A DNA stretch of 64,000 nucleotides from Saliniramus fredricksonii (lineage in GTDB: Bacteria > Pseudomonadota > Alphaproteobacteria > Rhizobiales > Beijerinckiaceae): NCBI RefSeq assembly GCF_900094735.1, contig NZ_FMBM01000001.1:744001-808000 (forward strand). The letters run 5' to 3'. Positions 36,330 to 45,984 of the stretch are shown piece by piece. Every line of letters begins with the position of its first letter. Position 1 is the first letter of the stretch. A program made the translations under genes and the position numbers. The notes beneath the pieces were generated by a model. It made no database searches. It was not told where the DNA came from and saw only the letters and a program-made list of their open reading frames with translations.

Positions 36330-38669
36330 TTGTCCGTCACGTTAGCGCTCGTTCTCGGGCTGATCGGGTCGATCCTCGCGCCATTCGTTGCGGCGCGCTC
36401 AAAAACGATCGGCAATGCCCTCGTCGTGGCCGTCCCGGCCCTGCTCTTCCTGTTCTTCCTGATGCAGTTGCCTGCTGTGGGCGAGGCGCCGATCATCGAA
36501 GTGAACCCCTGGGTGCCCACTCTGGGGATCGATCTCACGATCCGGCTCGACGGGTTCTCGCTGCTGTTCGCCTTGCTGATCAGCGGCATCGGCACCCTCG
36601 TGGCGCTCTATGCCGCCTCCTACATGGACGAGAAACCGGCCTTCACCCGGGCGCAGTTCCTGCTCTACATCCTGCTCTTCATGAGCGCGATGCTCGCCAC
36701 GGTGACCGCCGACAACCTGATGGCCCTGTTCGTCTTCTGGGAGATGACGAGCCTGCTCTCCTTCCTGCTGGTCGGGTTCGATTCGACCAAGCTTGCCGCC
36801 CGCAAGGCGGCCTTGCAATCCATGCTGGTCACGGTCGGCGGCGGGCTGTCGCTGCTCGCCGGCATCATCCTGATCGGGGTGACGGCGGATACCTTCTCCA
36901 TCAATGCGCTGATGGCGGATTCCTCCGCGTTGACGCAGAGCCCGCTCTTCAGCGCGATCATCATCCTGATGATGGCGGGCGCCTTCACCAAATCCGCGCA
37001 GGTGCCGTTCCATTTCTGGCTGCCCAACGCCATGGCCGCGCCGACCCCGGCCTCGGCCTATCTGCACTCCGCCACCATGGTGAAGCTCGGCGTGTTCCTG
37101 CTCGCCACGATGGCGCCGATCTTCAGCCAGGCCGCCTGGTTCGGCCCGACGCTCGTCGCCTTCGGCGGCGCGACCATGCTGATCGCCGCGCTTCAGGCCC
37201 TGCGCTCGACGGCCTTCAAGGCGGTGCTGGCCTTCTCGACCGTGGCCTCGCTGGGCACCATCACCATGCTGATCGGTCTCGAGGGCGAGGTCGCGGCGGT
37301 GGCGACCGTCGGCTTCATCCTGGCGCATGCGCTCTACAAGGCGGCCCTGTTCTTCTGCGCCGGCATCGTCATCCACGCCACCGGCGAGCCGCGGCTCAGC
37401 CGGCTCGGGGGGCTGGCATCGGTCCTCCCGATCACGGCGGGCGCAACGGTGCTTGCCGCGATTTCCGCCGCAGGCCTGCCACCATCGGTCGGCTTCATCT
37501 CCAAGGAATACCTCTTCGAAGCCCAGCTCGAATCCACCTTCACCACGATCGCCGTGCTGATCGGCGTCCTGGTCAACACGGTCATGGTGGCGATCGCGGT
37601 CGTGGTGGTGATGCGCCCCTTCTTCCGCCCGGCCCGCCGCGCGTTGCCCGTGCATCATGGCGAAGCGACGGGGATGACGGTGGGCCCGGTGATACTCGGC
37701 ATTACCGGGCTTATCTTCGGCCTCGCTCCCGGGCTGGTCGCCAAGAGCCTGATCCAGCCGGCGGCCTCCGCGATCTATGGGGAGCCGCTCGACGCCTCGT
37801 TCTATCTCTGGCACGGGCTGACGCCGATGCTCGCGCTCTCGGCGCTTGTCGTCGCGCTCGGCCTGCTTCTGGCGAAATACTGGAATCCGATCCATATCGC
37901 CCTGCGCCGTCGGCGCGTCTTCGACCGCCTGCTCACGGATCGCGGTTATTACTGGGTGCTGGACAGCACCCTGGCGCTGGCACGCTGGTCGACGCTGCGG
38001 CTGCAGAACGGCGATCTGCGCATCTATACCGTGGTGATCGCCACCGTCGTCACCTTCGCCATGGGCTATGGGCTGATCGCGGGCCAGGGGCCTGTCTTCC
38101 CCAGCGTCCCGCATGAGGATTTCAGCATCTACATGATCGGCGTGACCGGGTTGATCATCGTCGGCAGCATCGTTGCGGCGCTGACGACCTCGCTGGTCAC
38201 GGCAATCATCGGTGTCAGCCTGGCCGGCTACGGCCTCGCGCTCGTCTTCCTGCTCAATGGCGGGCCGGATCTGGCGCTGACCCAGTTCTCGGTCGAGACC
38301 CTGTTCATGGTGATCGTCACCGCAGTTCTGCTGCGCCTGCCGCTCGTCTTCCGTACCACACGCAGCCGTGGCGAGCGCAGCTTCGACGCGGTGCTGGCGG
38401 GCGTCTTCGCGCTCGCCATCTTCGCCAGCGTGCTGTGGATCGCGGCTGTGCCGTTCAACCCCGTGATCCCGGAATATTTCGCGCAGGTGAGTTACACCGA
38501 GGCTTTCGGCCGCAACGTGGTCAACGTCATCCTCGTCGATTTCCGCGCCCTCGACACGTTCGGCGAGATCGCCGTCGTCGCTTTCGCGGCGCTCGGCGCC
38601 TGGGCGCTGCTGCGGCGTCACAACGTGGCGAGGAAGAAACCGGCCGACATGCCGGCGAAGGGGAGCTGA
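36330..38669 (+). CDS. mrpA: Na+(K+)/H+ antiporter subunit A
   Basis: A 779-residue membrane protein of the NuoL-like family. The first 500 residues carry the antiporter core with the functional Lys/Glu helices (MMAGAFTKSAQVPFHFWLPN, HSATMVKLGVF). The C-terminus carries DUF4040/MbhD-like (LLNGGPDLALTQFSVETL) and MbhE-like parts. The TTG at 36330 is taken as start: GGAGG lies 8 bp upstream, and the protein then begins MSVTLALVLGL, like other MrpA proteins. Frames open upstream run through the tandem repeat and are not expected to be translated. It heads a seven-gene operon. Confidence 0.92.
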   Translation: MSVTLALVLGLIGSILAPFVAARSKTIGNALVVAVPALLFLFFLMQLPAVGEAPIIEVNPWVPTLGIDLTIRLDGFSLLFALLISGIGTLVALYAASYMDEKPAFTRAQFLLYILLFMSAMLATVTADNLMALFVFWEMTSLLSFLLVGFDSTKLAARKAALQSMLVTVGGGLSLLAGIILIGVTADTFSINALMADSSALTQSPLFSAIIILMMAGAFTKSAQVPFHFWLPNAMAAPTPASAYLHSATMVKLGVFLLATMAPIFSQAAWFGPTLVAFGGATMLIAALQALRSTAFKAVLAFSTVASLGTITMLIGLEGEVAAVATVGFILAHALYKAALFFCAGIVIHATGEPRLSRLGGLASVLPITAGATVLAAISAAGLPPSVGFISKEYLFEAQLESTFTTIAVLIGVLVNTVMVAIAVVVVMRPFFRPARRALPVHHGEATGMTVGPVILGITGLIFGLAPGLVAKSLIQPAASAIYGEPLDASFYLWHGLTPMLALSALVVALGLLLAKYWNPIHIALRRRRVFDRLLTDRGYYWVLDSTLALARWSTLRLQNGDLRIYTVVIATVVTFAMGYGLIAGQGPVFPSVPHEDFSIYMIGVTGLIIVGSIVAALTTSLVTAIIGVSLAGYGLALVFLLNGGPDLALTQFSVETLFMVIVTAVLLRLPLVFRTTRSRGERSFDAVLAGVFALAIFASVLWIAAVPFNPVIPEYFAQVSYTEAFGRNVVNVILVDFRALDTFGEIAVVAFAALGAWALLRRHNVARKKPADMPAKGS

Positions 38670-38672
38670 TCC

Positions 38673-39092
38673 ATGCGTTCCATCATTCTCGTCGCCTCGA
38701 CGCGGATCTTCTTCATCGTCATGCTGCTGGTCTCGCTCTGGATCCTGCTGCGCGGCCATAACGAGCCGGGCGGCGGCTTCGTCGGCGGGCTGATGGGCGC
38801 GGCGGCCTTCGCCACCCTCGCCTTCGCCGCCGGCGCCGAGGAGGCGCGCAGGCGCCTGTGGATTCACCCGGCAGTGCTGATGGGCGCCGGGCTCGTGCTC
38901 GCCGCCGTGAGCGGCCTGCCCGGCGTCGTCCTCAACGGTTCCTATCTCCAGCATCAATGGCTGGAACTGTCGCTCGGCCTGTTCGACCTCAAGCTCGGCA
39001 CCACGCTCGTCTTCGATATCGGCGTCTATTTCGTCGTCGTCGGCGGGGTGCTCGCCTTCATGTTCCGCCTCTACGAAGAGGAGCAGGGATGA
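38673..39092 (+). CDS. mrpB: Na+/H+ antiporter subunit B
   Basis: A 139-residue protein with four helices and the MnhB signature [20 protein letters not shown] near residue 28. It is separated from mrpA by 3 bp and its stop overlaps mrpC in ATGA. GGGGAG precedes the ATG. Length is typical. It is an essential membrane subunit of the multi-protein antiporter. Confidence 0.93.
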   Translation: MRSIILVASTRIFFIVMLLVSLWILLRGHNEPGGGFVGGLMGAAAFATLAFAAGAEEARRRLWIHPAVLMGAGLVLAAVSGLPGVVLNGSYLQHQWLELSLGLFDLKLGTTLVFDIGVYFVVVGGVLAFMFRLYEEEQG

Positions 39093-39571
39093 CTTTCCTC
39101 TACGCTGCCGCGATCGCCGCCTATTCGGGCTGCGGGCTCTATCTGATGCTGTCGCGCCATGTGGTGCGCATCATCCTGGGCCTCGCGCTCCTGACCAACG
39201 GGGCGATCTTCCTGATCTTCTTCTCCGGGCGGATCGGCGCAATGCAGCCGGCAGTGATTCCGCTGGGCGACAAGCAACTCGCGCTGGATGCCGCCAATTC
39301 CCTGCCCCAGGCGCTGGCGCTGACGGCAATCGTCATCGGCTTCGCCCTGACCGCCTTCGCGGTGGCGCTTCTGGTCGCCGCCTACAAGCGCCTCGATACG
39401 CTCGATGCGCGCGAGATGACGGCGGCGGAGGATATGGGCTCGCCCTTCCTGCCACCGGACGGAAGACCTGCCGAAGGAAGACCTGCCGAAGGAAGACCCG
39501 CCGAAGGAAGACCCGCCGAAGAACCCGCTGCCGCCGGCAGGAAGAGCGACGAGGTGAAGACCAATGGCTGA
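39089..39571 (+). CDS. mrpC: Na+/H+ antiporter subunit C with repetitive tail
   Basis: A 160-residue NuoK-like subunit with three helices (about 3–20, 28–48, 72–98) and [14 protein letters not shown]. The first 110 residues match normal MrpC length. The remaining tail is hydrophilic and contains four GRPAE repeats from a 15-bp tandem repeat. The gene starts inside the mrpB stop (ATGA) and ends 8 bp into mrpD, so translation is coupled. The tail should lie outside the membrane and is probably dispensable. Confidence 0.92.
   Translation: MTFLYAAAIAAYSGCGLYLMLSRHVVRIILGLALLTNGAIFLIFFSGRIGAMQPAVIPLGDKQLALDAANSLPQALALTAIVIGFALTAFAVALLVAAYKRLDTLDAREMTAAEDMGSPFLPPDGRPAEGRPAEGRPAEGRPAEEPAAAGRKSDEVKTNG
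39461..39520 (+). repeat. Four-copy 15-bp tandem repeat inside mrpC
   Basis: GGAAGACCTGCCGAA twice, then GGAAGACCCGCCGAA twice, in frame as GRPAE repeats. A multiple of three, it can change copy number without breaking the reading frame. Confidence 0.9.
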
Positions 39572-41150
39572 TCAGCTGGATCTTCTCTGGCCCGTCCTGA
39601 TCCCGATCACGACGGCGGCGCTCGCGGCCTGTTTCTGGTACAATATCAAGGTCCAGCGCATTATCAGCTTCATCGGTCTGGTACTGCTCTTCGCCGCCTC
39701 GGTGAAGCTGACCATGACCGTGGTCGAGCAGGGCGTCATCGCCAAGCAGTTCGGTGGCTGGGCGCCCCCTTTCGGCATCAGCTTCGTGGCCGATCCGCTG
39801 GCCGCCGCGCTCGTCGCGATCACCGGTCTGCTGGCGCTGACGGTCGGGATCTTCGGCTTCTACGACGTGCGCGCACGTCATGAGCGCGCCGGGTTCTACC
39901 CGCTGTTTCACGGGATGATCACGGGCGTGAACGGCGCCTTCCTCACCGGCGACGCCTTCAACCTCTATGTCTGGTTCGAGGTGATGCTGATCACCTCGCT
40001 CGGCCTGCTGGTGATCAGCCGCAGCCGCGAGCAACTCGATGGCACCATCAAATATGGCATCCTCAACCTGTTCGGGACGATCCTGTTCCTGATCGGTCTG
40101 GCCCTGCTCTACGGCGCCACCGGCACGCTCAACATGGCGGATCTGGCGCGTGTCCTGCCGGGCATGACGATGACACCGGGCCTGATGACGGCGGCGATGC
40201 TGTTTCTCGCGGCCTTCGCCATCAAGGCCGGCCTGTTTCCGCTGTTCTTCTGGCTGCCGGCCTCGTACCATACCGCAACCTTCGCGGTGGGGGCGATCTT
40301 CGCCGGGCTGCTCACCAAGGTGGGTGTCTATGCCACCTTCCGCACCTTCACGCTGCTCTTCCTGATTGAGGGCGAGACGCTGCGCTACGTCTTCACCTTC
40401 ATCGCGGCGATGACGATGATCACGGGCGTGTTCGGCGCGGCGGTGCAGTGGAACATCCGGCGTATCCTGTCATTCCACATCATCAGCCAGATCGGCTACA
40501 TGCTGATGGGGCTCGCCATCGCCACGCCGATCGCCTGGGCCGGCGCCTCTTTCTACATCATCCACCACATCATCGTGAAGGCGAACCTGTTCCTGCTTGC
40601 GGGCGCGATCCGCGCGGCGGGGGGCTCTGATGATCTGCGCAAGACCGGGGGCTTGCTGAAATCGCATCCCTGGCTCGCGGTACTCTTCCTGATCCCGGCG
40701 CTCTCGCTCGCCGGCCTGCCGCCGCTCTCGGGCTTCTGGGCCAAGTTCCTGGTAATCGACGCCTCGCTGCGGGCCGAGTATTACGGTCTTGCCGCCGTGG
40801 CGCTGGTCGTGGGCGTGCTGACGCTGTTCTCGATGATGAAGATCTGGATGGAGGCGTTCTGGAAAGCCTCGCCGGTGAAGCCGTCGCGGCGGCGTCATGT
40901 CCCCCTGGCCTTCATCATCCCGATCGCGATGCTGGGCGCGGTGACCATGACCATCGGCCTCTTCGCCGATCCCTTTGTCACCTATGCCCGCAACGCCGCC
41001 GAGGTGCTGGTCGATCCGCCGCTCTATATTGCTCCGGTCTTCGGCGCCGAGGCGGCTGCGGAAGCCGGAGCGCTGATCGCGGGTGAGGCTGTGGAGGCGG
41101 AGATGATCGATAACGGCCCGGTGGACGGCGTTGAGGAGGAGGTTCGGTGA
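39564..41150 (+). CDS. mrpD: Na+/H+ antiporter subunit D
   Basis: A 528-residue NuoN-like subunit with about 14 helices. Conserved residues are in YVWFEVMLITSLGLLV (the Glu of helix 5), FAIKAGLFPLFFWLPASYH (the Lys of helix 7) and HHIIVKANLFL. It overlaps mrpC by 8 bp and mrpE by a base or so. Its length is ordinary, with a short acidic tail. It is the second proton/sodium-translocating antiporter-type subunit beside MrpA. Confidence 0.93.
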   Translation: MADQLDLLWPVLIPITTAALAACFWYNIKVQRIISFIGLVLLFAASVKLTMTVVEQGVIAKQFGGWAPPFGISFVADPLAAALVAITGLLALTVGIFGFYDVRARHERAGFYPLFHGMITGVNGAFLTGDAFNLYVWFEVMLITSLGLLVISRSREQLDGTIKYGILNLFGTILFLIGLALLYGATGTLNMADLARVLPGMTMTPGLMTAAMLFLAAFAIKAGLFPLFFWLPASYHTATFAVGAIFAGLLTKVGVYATFRTFTLLFLIEGETLRYVFTFIAAMTMITGVFGAAVQWNIRRILSFHIISQIGYMLMGLAIATPIAWAGASFYIIHHIIVKANLFLLAGAIRAAGGSDDLRKTGGLLKSHPWLAVLFLIPALSLAGLPPLSGFWAKFLVIDASLRAEYYGLAAVALVVGVLTLFSMMKIWMEAFWKASPVKPSRRRHVPLAFIIPIAMLGAVTMTIGLFADPFVTYARNAAEVLVDPPLYIAPVFGAEAAAEAGALIAGEAVEAEMIDNGPVDGVEEEVR

Positions 41151-41494
41151 TGGCGCTCTTGAATCCGCTTCGTCTGGCTCTGCTCGGCCAGCTCTTCGTC
41201 GTCTTCATCATCGCGCTGATCCAGTCCGCCTCGCGCGTGGCCATCGCGGCCTTGTCACCGCTGGAGAGCCTGAAACCGGCCGTGGTGGCGGTGCCGCTCG
41301 ATCTGCGCACGGATCTGGGCATTGCCACGCTGGCCAATCTGGTCTCGCTGACCCCCGGCACCACCTCCCTGCATGTCTCCGATGACCGCAAGACGCTCTA
41401 TGTGCACGTGCTCGACAATCCCGGCGTCGAAGCCGTGGCGCAGGATATCAAGGGAACCTTCGAGGGGCTGATCCGGAGGATCGAAGATGTTTGA
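41150..41494 (+). CDS. mrpE: Na+/H+ antiporter subunit E
   Basis: A 114-residue MnhE protein, on the short side of the family (usually about 155), with one N-terminal helix pair missing or reduced. It keeps the conserved core VAVPLDLRTDLGIATLANLVSLTPGTTSL and LYVHVLD. The ATG at 41150 has GAGGAGG 7 bp upstream; a GTG 3 bp earlier is equally in frame. It overlaps mrpD and mrpF. Confidence 0.88.
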   Translation: MALLNPLRLALLGQLFVVFIIALIQSASRVAIAALSPLESLKPAVVAVPLDLRTDLGIATLANLVSLTPGTTSLHVSDDRKTLYVHVLDNPGVEAVAQDIKGTFEGLIRRIEDV

Positions 41495-41777
41495 ATCCAT
41501 CGATGCTTTCGTCACCGGCGCATCCGTCGTGATGCTGGTGATTCTGGTCATCGCCCTGGTCGGCGCTGCCGTGCGCATGATCGTGGGGCCCGGCTATGCC
41601 GATCGCTTCGTCGCCCTCGACATGCTGACCGGCATCGCGGTGGCGGCCTGCGCGCTGACGGCGGCGGTGACGTTGCGGCGTGAATTCCTTGATGTGGGGC
41701 TCGGCGTCGCCCTCATCGCCTTCCTCGCCACGGTGGCCCTCGCCTCCTTCCTCGAGAAGAAGGAAAGGAAGTCCTGA
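41487..41777 (+). CDS. mrpF: Na+/H+ antiporter subunit F
   Basis: A 96-residue protein with three helices and the MnhF core RMIVGPGYADRFVALDMLTG. It overlaps mrpE by 8 bp and its final base is the first base of mrpG. Family length is normal. This subunit helps assemble the complex and has been linked to bile-salt efflux in some species. Confidence 0.92.
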   Translation: MFESIDAFVTGASVVMLVILVIALVGAAVRMIVGPGYADRFVALDMLTGIAVAACALTAAVTLRREFLDVGLGVALIAFLATVALASFLEKKERKS

Positions 41778-42994
41778 TGCTCGCGCTTCTCGCCTTTCTC
41801 TTCAAGCTCGTCGGCGTCGGCTTTCTCTGCGTGGCGACGATCGGCGTGCTGCGCTTCGTGGATCCGTTCCAGCGCATGCATGCCTCGACCAAGGCCGGCA
41901 CGCTCGGTGCGGGCCTCGTCCTCGTGGGCGTCGCCATCGATATGGGGCAGACGGATGCCGTCATCGTCGCCGGCATCACCTTTCTTTTCCTGCTGGCGAC
42001 GCTGCCCGTGGCCGGTCACCTGCTGGGGCGCGCCTCGTATATTTCCGGTGCACCGCTGGAAAGCAGCGAAGATGCGCTCGAAGGCGTGCTGCCACGTTGC
42101 GAGGTGCCGCTCGAAGCGCGCGGCGAGGCTGCCTTCGAGCGCCGGATGGAGTCGATGCTGGGCGGCGCAACGGACCATTCCGGCGCTGCGGCAAAGCCCG
42201 ATACGGCACACAGGGCGGCGGAGGCGGACGCATTCGCGAAACCCGGCTATGACGCGGTCCGTTTCGCCATCTTCGGCCCCGACGCCAAGGCCATTGCGCG
42301 GCGGGCGGAAACCCTTGCCCATGCCCGTTCGGTGCCTCTATCCGGCATCGCTGTCATCGACGAGGACTGCATTGCACGGGCCAAGGTACCCGATCCCGGC
42401 GAGGTGATCCGCTCGGCCCTGGCCAGGACGCTCGCCGAAACGCAGGGCGTGACGGCGGAAAGCCGTGTGCCGTTCTCGCTCACCTACGAGGAGGGCGATC
42501 CGCTCGCGCTGATCCCGGCTTGCGATGCGCAGGCGCGTGAATTGCTGCTGCTGCCCTGCGAGGGCTGGTGCGATCACGGGGCGGATCTCGGCCTGCCCGC
42601 CGGCGAATCCCAGCCCGGCGACAAGCTGTTCGCGCTCGCCGAACGCCATGCCGGTGCGACCCTGTTCGTCGGCACGGCGCAGGCGAGCGGGCCCGTCGCG
42701 ATCCTGCATGACGGCTCCGATGCATTGCACAGCCTTGCGCTCTGGGCGCTCGGATCGAGGCTCTGGGACGCGAAGGACATCCTCCTCACCGGCCGACCGA
42801 ACGCCGAACAAACCGAGGCAATCGCGGCTTTCGCGGAAGAGAACGCGCTTGAACTGACATTGTCGGATGTGGTCCCGGCATCGGCCTGCGCCGTGATCAT
42901 GAGCGCACCGCCGGCGCGACAGGTTCATGAAGCCGGTGAATTCTGGCAGGATCGCATCGTGCCGGGCTTTCGCGCGGACGTGCTGGTCGGCTGA
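41777..42994 (+). CDS. mrpG: Na+/H+ antiporter subunit G fused to a long soluble domain
   Basis: Residues 1 to about 100 are a normal MrpG (three helices; FVDPFQRMHASTKAGTLGAG is the family signature). They are followed by about 300 soluble residues not found in ordinary MrpG, which is about 110–130 long. The extension has alternating beta/alpha blocks (VRFAIFGPDAKAIARRAETL, then ELLLLPCEGW, then ATLFVGTAQ) that resemble universal-stress-protein/Rossmann-like folds, possibly two in tandem. The function of the extension is unknown; a cytoplasmic regulatory or nucleotide-sensing module is my inference. It is the last gene of the Mrp operon. Confidence 0.85.
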   Translation: MLALLAFLFKLVGVGFLCVATIGVLRFVDPFQRMHASTKAGTLGAGLVLVGVAIDMGQTDAVIVAGITFLFLLATLPVAGHLLGRASYISGAPLESSEDALEGVLPRCEVPLEARGEAAFERRMESMLGGATDHSGAAAKPDTAHRAAEADAFAKPGYDAVRFAIFGPDAKAIARRAETLAHARSVPLSGIAVIDEDCIARAKVPDPGEVIRSALARTLAETQGVTAESRVPFSLTYEEGDPLALIPACDAQARELLLLPCEGWCDHGADLGLPAGESQPGDKLFALAERHAGATLFVGTAQASGPVAILHDGSDALHSLALWALGSRLWDAKDILLTGRPNAEQTEAIAAFAEENALELTLSDVVPASACAVIMSAPPARQVHEAGEFWQDRIVPGFRADVLVG

Positions 42995-43097
42995 GTCTTG
43001 CGGCGCAGCACGCGTCGGGTGCGTCGTGATCGATGATGTCAGCCGGGGCGTGCGCATCGGCGCGTCGGGCTCGTATCAGGGGAGCGCATGAGAAGCC

Positions 43098-44570
43098 ATG
43101 GCGAAAGTCGTCGTGCGGCGCTGGCCGCTGACTCTCACGCTGCCGCTCGGCGCATCGCTCGCCATGTTCCTGGTGGCACTGGCGACGACGCAGATCGCGC
43201 TGCTCCTGCAGGAGGATCGCGAGATCCGGGCGCTGGAGAGCAAGGCCGCGATCTTCCTTGACGCCATTGCCGACGGCGTGGCGCTCTCGCTCGCGGACGG
43301 GCCGGACGCGGCGCGCGCGCTTCTGGGCGGCAAGCTGCGGGTGCGTGAGGCGCTTGCTGATGAAGGGCTCGGGCTGCGCTGGATCGACGGCGCCGGCACC
43401 TTGCATGTCCTGACCCCCGGCGACGGCGATGATCGCGAGATTGCCGATCTCGTGACTTTGCTGCGCGCCGAACCGCCCGGTGCTCTCCGGTTCACCATCG
43501 CCAGAGACGGCAGCCGTGCACTGGCCGGTCGGCACTACAGCCTCGAGGAAGGCAGTCTCCTCGTTGCGGCAGCCCTCGATACGGCGGAAATCCACGAGGC
43601 GCGCGCCTTGATGGAGCGCACGGCGCTGATCGCGACCTTCATTCTGGCCGGAATTGCTGCATTGCTGACCTATCTCTTCACCCGCAGGGCGCTGGCACCG
43701 CTGCCGGCCATCGCACGCGAACTTGCGGATGAATACGACCCCGCCGGCCAGCGCGCCATCGCGGTATCGGCCGAGATCGGGCCGCTGACGCAAGCCCTCG
43801 CAGCGCGGCGCGAGGCCGAGGATGCGCGTTCCGCCGCACTCGTGAGCACCGGCGAGAAGGAGCGCAACGCGCTGCTCGCCAAGCTCGCCGCCGGTCTCGC
43901 CCATGAGGTGCGCAATCCGCTCGCCGGCCTGCTCAATGCCGTTTCCACCCTGCGCCGTTTCGGCGAGGACGAAGCGGTGCGTCGCGAGACGCTCGACCTG
44001 ATCGAACGGGGCCTGCGCTCGATTTCACGCGTGGCCGATACGATGCTCGCAACCTATCGCCCGGCCAGCGGGCGGATGCGCTTCACCCGCGAGGATCTGG
44101 ACGACCTGCAGACGCTTGTCGGCCCCGAAGCGCGCCGGCGGCAGCTTTCCCTCGACTGGCGAATCGACGCAATGCAGCCCATTGCAATCGATGCCGAAGC
44201 CTTGCGGCAGATCCTGCTCAACCTCCTGATCAATGCCTGCAAGGTCTCTGTCGAGGCAGGCCGGGTCGGGCTGACCGTCACACAGAGCGCGCATGAGACA
44301 TTGTTCGAGATCGAGGATACGGGAAAGGGCATGCCTGATGCGATCGTCGCCTTCCTGCGCGACGGCGCCCGCAAGGCCGCCATGGCCGAACACAAGGGTC
44401 TTGGCCTGTGGATGGTGATGCGCCTGCTGGAGGATCTCGGCGGGCGCGTCAAGGTGCGTTCGCTCTCCGGCGAGGGCACCCGGGTAACCGTGCGCATCCC
44501 GACAGGGCCGCACGGCAGCGCCTCGGACGCGCCGCATCATCCCGCGCCGGAACGGGAGGGCGCCGCATGA
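43098..44570 (+). CDS. Sensor histidine kinase, NtrB/ZraS-like
   Basis: A 490-residue membrane kinase with two helices (about 10–32 and 178–200) flanking a periplasmic domain of about 145 residues. The phospho-acceptor is H269 in AAGLAHEVRNPLAGLLNA, followed by NLLINACK, DTGKGM and GLGLWMVMRL. The HEVRNPL box and the sigma54-type partner point to the NtrB/DctB/ZraS group. Its stop overlaps the regulator's start. It lies 103 bp after the Mrp operon; a link to ion or envelope stress is possible but unproven. Confidence 0.88.
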   Translation: MAKVVVRRWPLTLTLPLGASLAMFLVALATTQIALLLQEDREIRALESKAAIFLDAIADGVALSLADGPDAARALLGGKLRVREALADEGLGLRWIDGAGTLHVLTPGDGDDREIADLVTLLRAEPPGALRFTIARDGSRALAGRHYSLEEGSLLVAAALDTAEIHEARALMERTALIATFILAGIAALLTYLFTRRALAPLPAIARELADEYDPAGQRAIAVSAEIGPLTQALAARREAEDARSAALVSTGEKERNALLAKLAAGLAHEVRNPLAGLLNAVSTLRRFGEDEAVRRETLDLIERGLRSISRVADTMLATYRPASGRMRFTREDLDDLQTLVGPEARRRQLSLDWRIDAMQPIAIDAEALRQILLNLLINACKVSVEAGRVGLTVTQSAHETLFEIEDTGKGMPDAIVAFLRDGARKAAMAEHKGLGLWMVMRLLEDLGGRVKVRSLSGEGTRVTVRIPTGPHGSASDAPHHPAPEREGAA

Positions 44571-45958
44571 GCCGCCCCGCCATGATCCTGATCGTTGAGG
44601 ATGACGAGATCCTCGGGCGCTCACTGCTGCAGCGCCTGAGGCTGGAAGGCCATGATGCCCGCCTCGCCGCAGACGCGGCGACGGCGCTCGGAATCGTCGG
44701 GCGCCAGCGCCCCGATGCGGTGATGTGCGATATCCGCCTGCCCGATCGCGACGGCGAGAACCTGATGCGCGAGATCTTCGCCCGCATCGGTGCCGTGCCG
44801 ACCCTGTTCATGACTGCCTATGGCGATATCGACCAGGCCGTGCGGCTGGTGCGGGCCGGGGCGCGCGATTATCTCACCAAGCCCTTCGATCTCGACGAAG
44901 TCGTCGAGGCATTGCGCAACGCCACGCGTCCCGTGGCGAATATCGCAGACGCCGCCGGCACGCTCGAGGATATGCGCGGGGCGCAAGACGCGTTCGCCAG
45001 TTTCGGTCTCTCACCGGCCTCCGCCGCGATCAGGCGCACGCTGGAGCGCGTTGCGGATGTCGACCTGCCGGTGCTGCTGCTCGGCGAGACCGGGACCGGC
45101 AAGGAGATCGCAGCGCGCTTCCTGCATGCGCAGAGCCGACAACGCGAGGCGCCCTTCATCGCGGTGAACTGCGCCGCGCTTGCGCCGGAACTGGTCGATT
45201 CGGCCATCTTTGGCCATGAGAAAGGCGCCTTCACCGGCGCCGTCGAACGCCATCTCGGCTTTGCCGAGAAAGCGGGCGCGGGCACGCTCTTCCTCGACGA
45301 GATCGGCGAGCTCGATCCGGCGCTGCAGGCAAAGCTGCTTCGGCTGGTGCAGGAGCGTGAATTCATGCGGGTGGGCGGCAGCCGACCCGTCCCCTTCGAC
45401 GCTCGCCTCGTCTGCGCCACGCATCGTGATCTCGAGGCCGAGATCGCCGCCGGCAAGTTTCGCGAGGATCTGTGGTACCGCATCAACGTCGTGACGGTGC
45501 GGATGCCGCCCCTGCGTGAGCGACCCGAAGAGATCGCGCCGCTGATCGCCCGATTCCTGGCCGTGGCCGGTCCGCGCCTGCGCGGCGAAGCGGTGAGCGT
45601 CTCCCAGGAGGCGCTCGAGGCGGCCAATGCCTATGATTGGCCGGGGAATGTGCGCGAGCTCGAAAACCGAATCGACCGGGCCGCCGCGCTCGCGGAAGCG
45701 CCGCAGCTCGGTGTCGCTGATCTGTTTCCCGATCATCCGGATCGAGAGGCGGTAATGCGCGGGGCGGAGACGGGGCGCAATCGGGAAGCGGGCATCGGCA
45801 TGACATTGGCCGAAGTGCGCGATGCGGCCGAACGCGCCCATATCGCGGCCACGCTTGAGGCGACGAAGGGCGGTGTCCAGGAGGCCGCCGCGCGACTGGG
45901 CATTTCCCGCACGACATTGTGGGAAAAGATGCGCCGTCACAATCTCTCCGGCGCCTGA
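44567..45958 (+). CDS. Sigma54-dependent response regulator, NtrC family
   Basis: A 463-residue activator. The receiver domain has phospho-acceptor D55 (CDIRLPDRDG). The AAA+ domain has Walker A GETGTGK at 173–179, GAFTGA at 220–225 (the loop that contacts sigma54), and FLDEIGEL. A Fis-type helix-turn-helix lies at the C-terminus (EAAARLGISRTTLWEKMRRH). ATG at 44567 overlaps the kinase stop in ATGA. It needs RpoN and probably acts at -24/-12 promoters elsewhere. Confidence 0.92.
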   Translation: MSRPAMILIVEDDEILGRSLLQRLRLEGHDARLAADAATALGIVGRQRPDAVMCDIRLPDRDGENLMREIFARIGAVPTLFMTAYGDIDQAVRLVRAGARDYLTKPFDLDEVVEALRNATRPVANIADAAGTLEDMRGAQDAFASFGLSPASAAIRRTLERVADVDLPVLLLGETGTGKEIAARFLHAQSRQREAPFIAVNCAALAPELVDSAIFGHEKGAFTGAVERHLGFAEKAGAGTLFLDEIGELDPALQAKLLRLVQEREFMRVGGSRPVPFDARLVCATHRDLEAEIAAGKFREDLWYRINVVTVRMPPLRERPEEIAPLIARFLAVAGPRLRGEAVSVSQEALEAANAYDWPGNVRELENRIDRAAALAEAPQLGVADLFPDHPDREAVMRGAETGRNREAGIGMTLAEVRDAAERAHIAATLEATKGGVQEAAARLGISRTTLWEKMRRHNLSGA

Positions 45959-45984
45959 AATCGCGCGGCAGGCGCAGCCCGGCC

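Noticed and set aside
36399-38957. Very long open frame antisense to mrpA (about 850 codons)
   Set aside because: Its composition is extremely rich in charged residues, the mirror image of membrane-protein codons in GC-rich DNA. The sense strand matches MrpA throughout.
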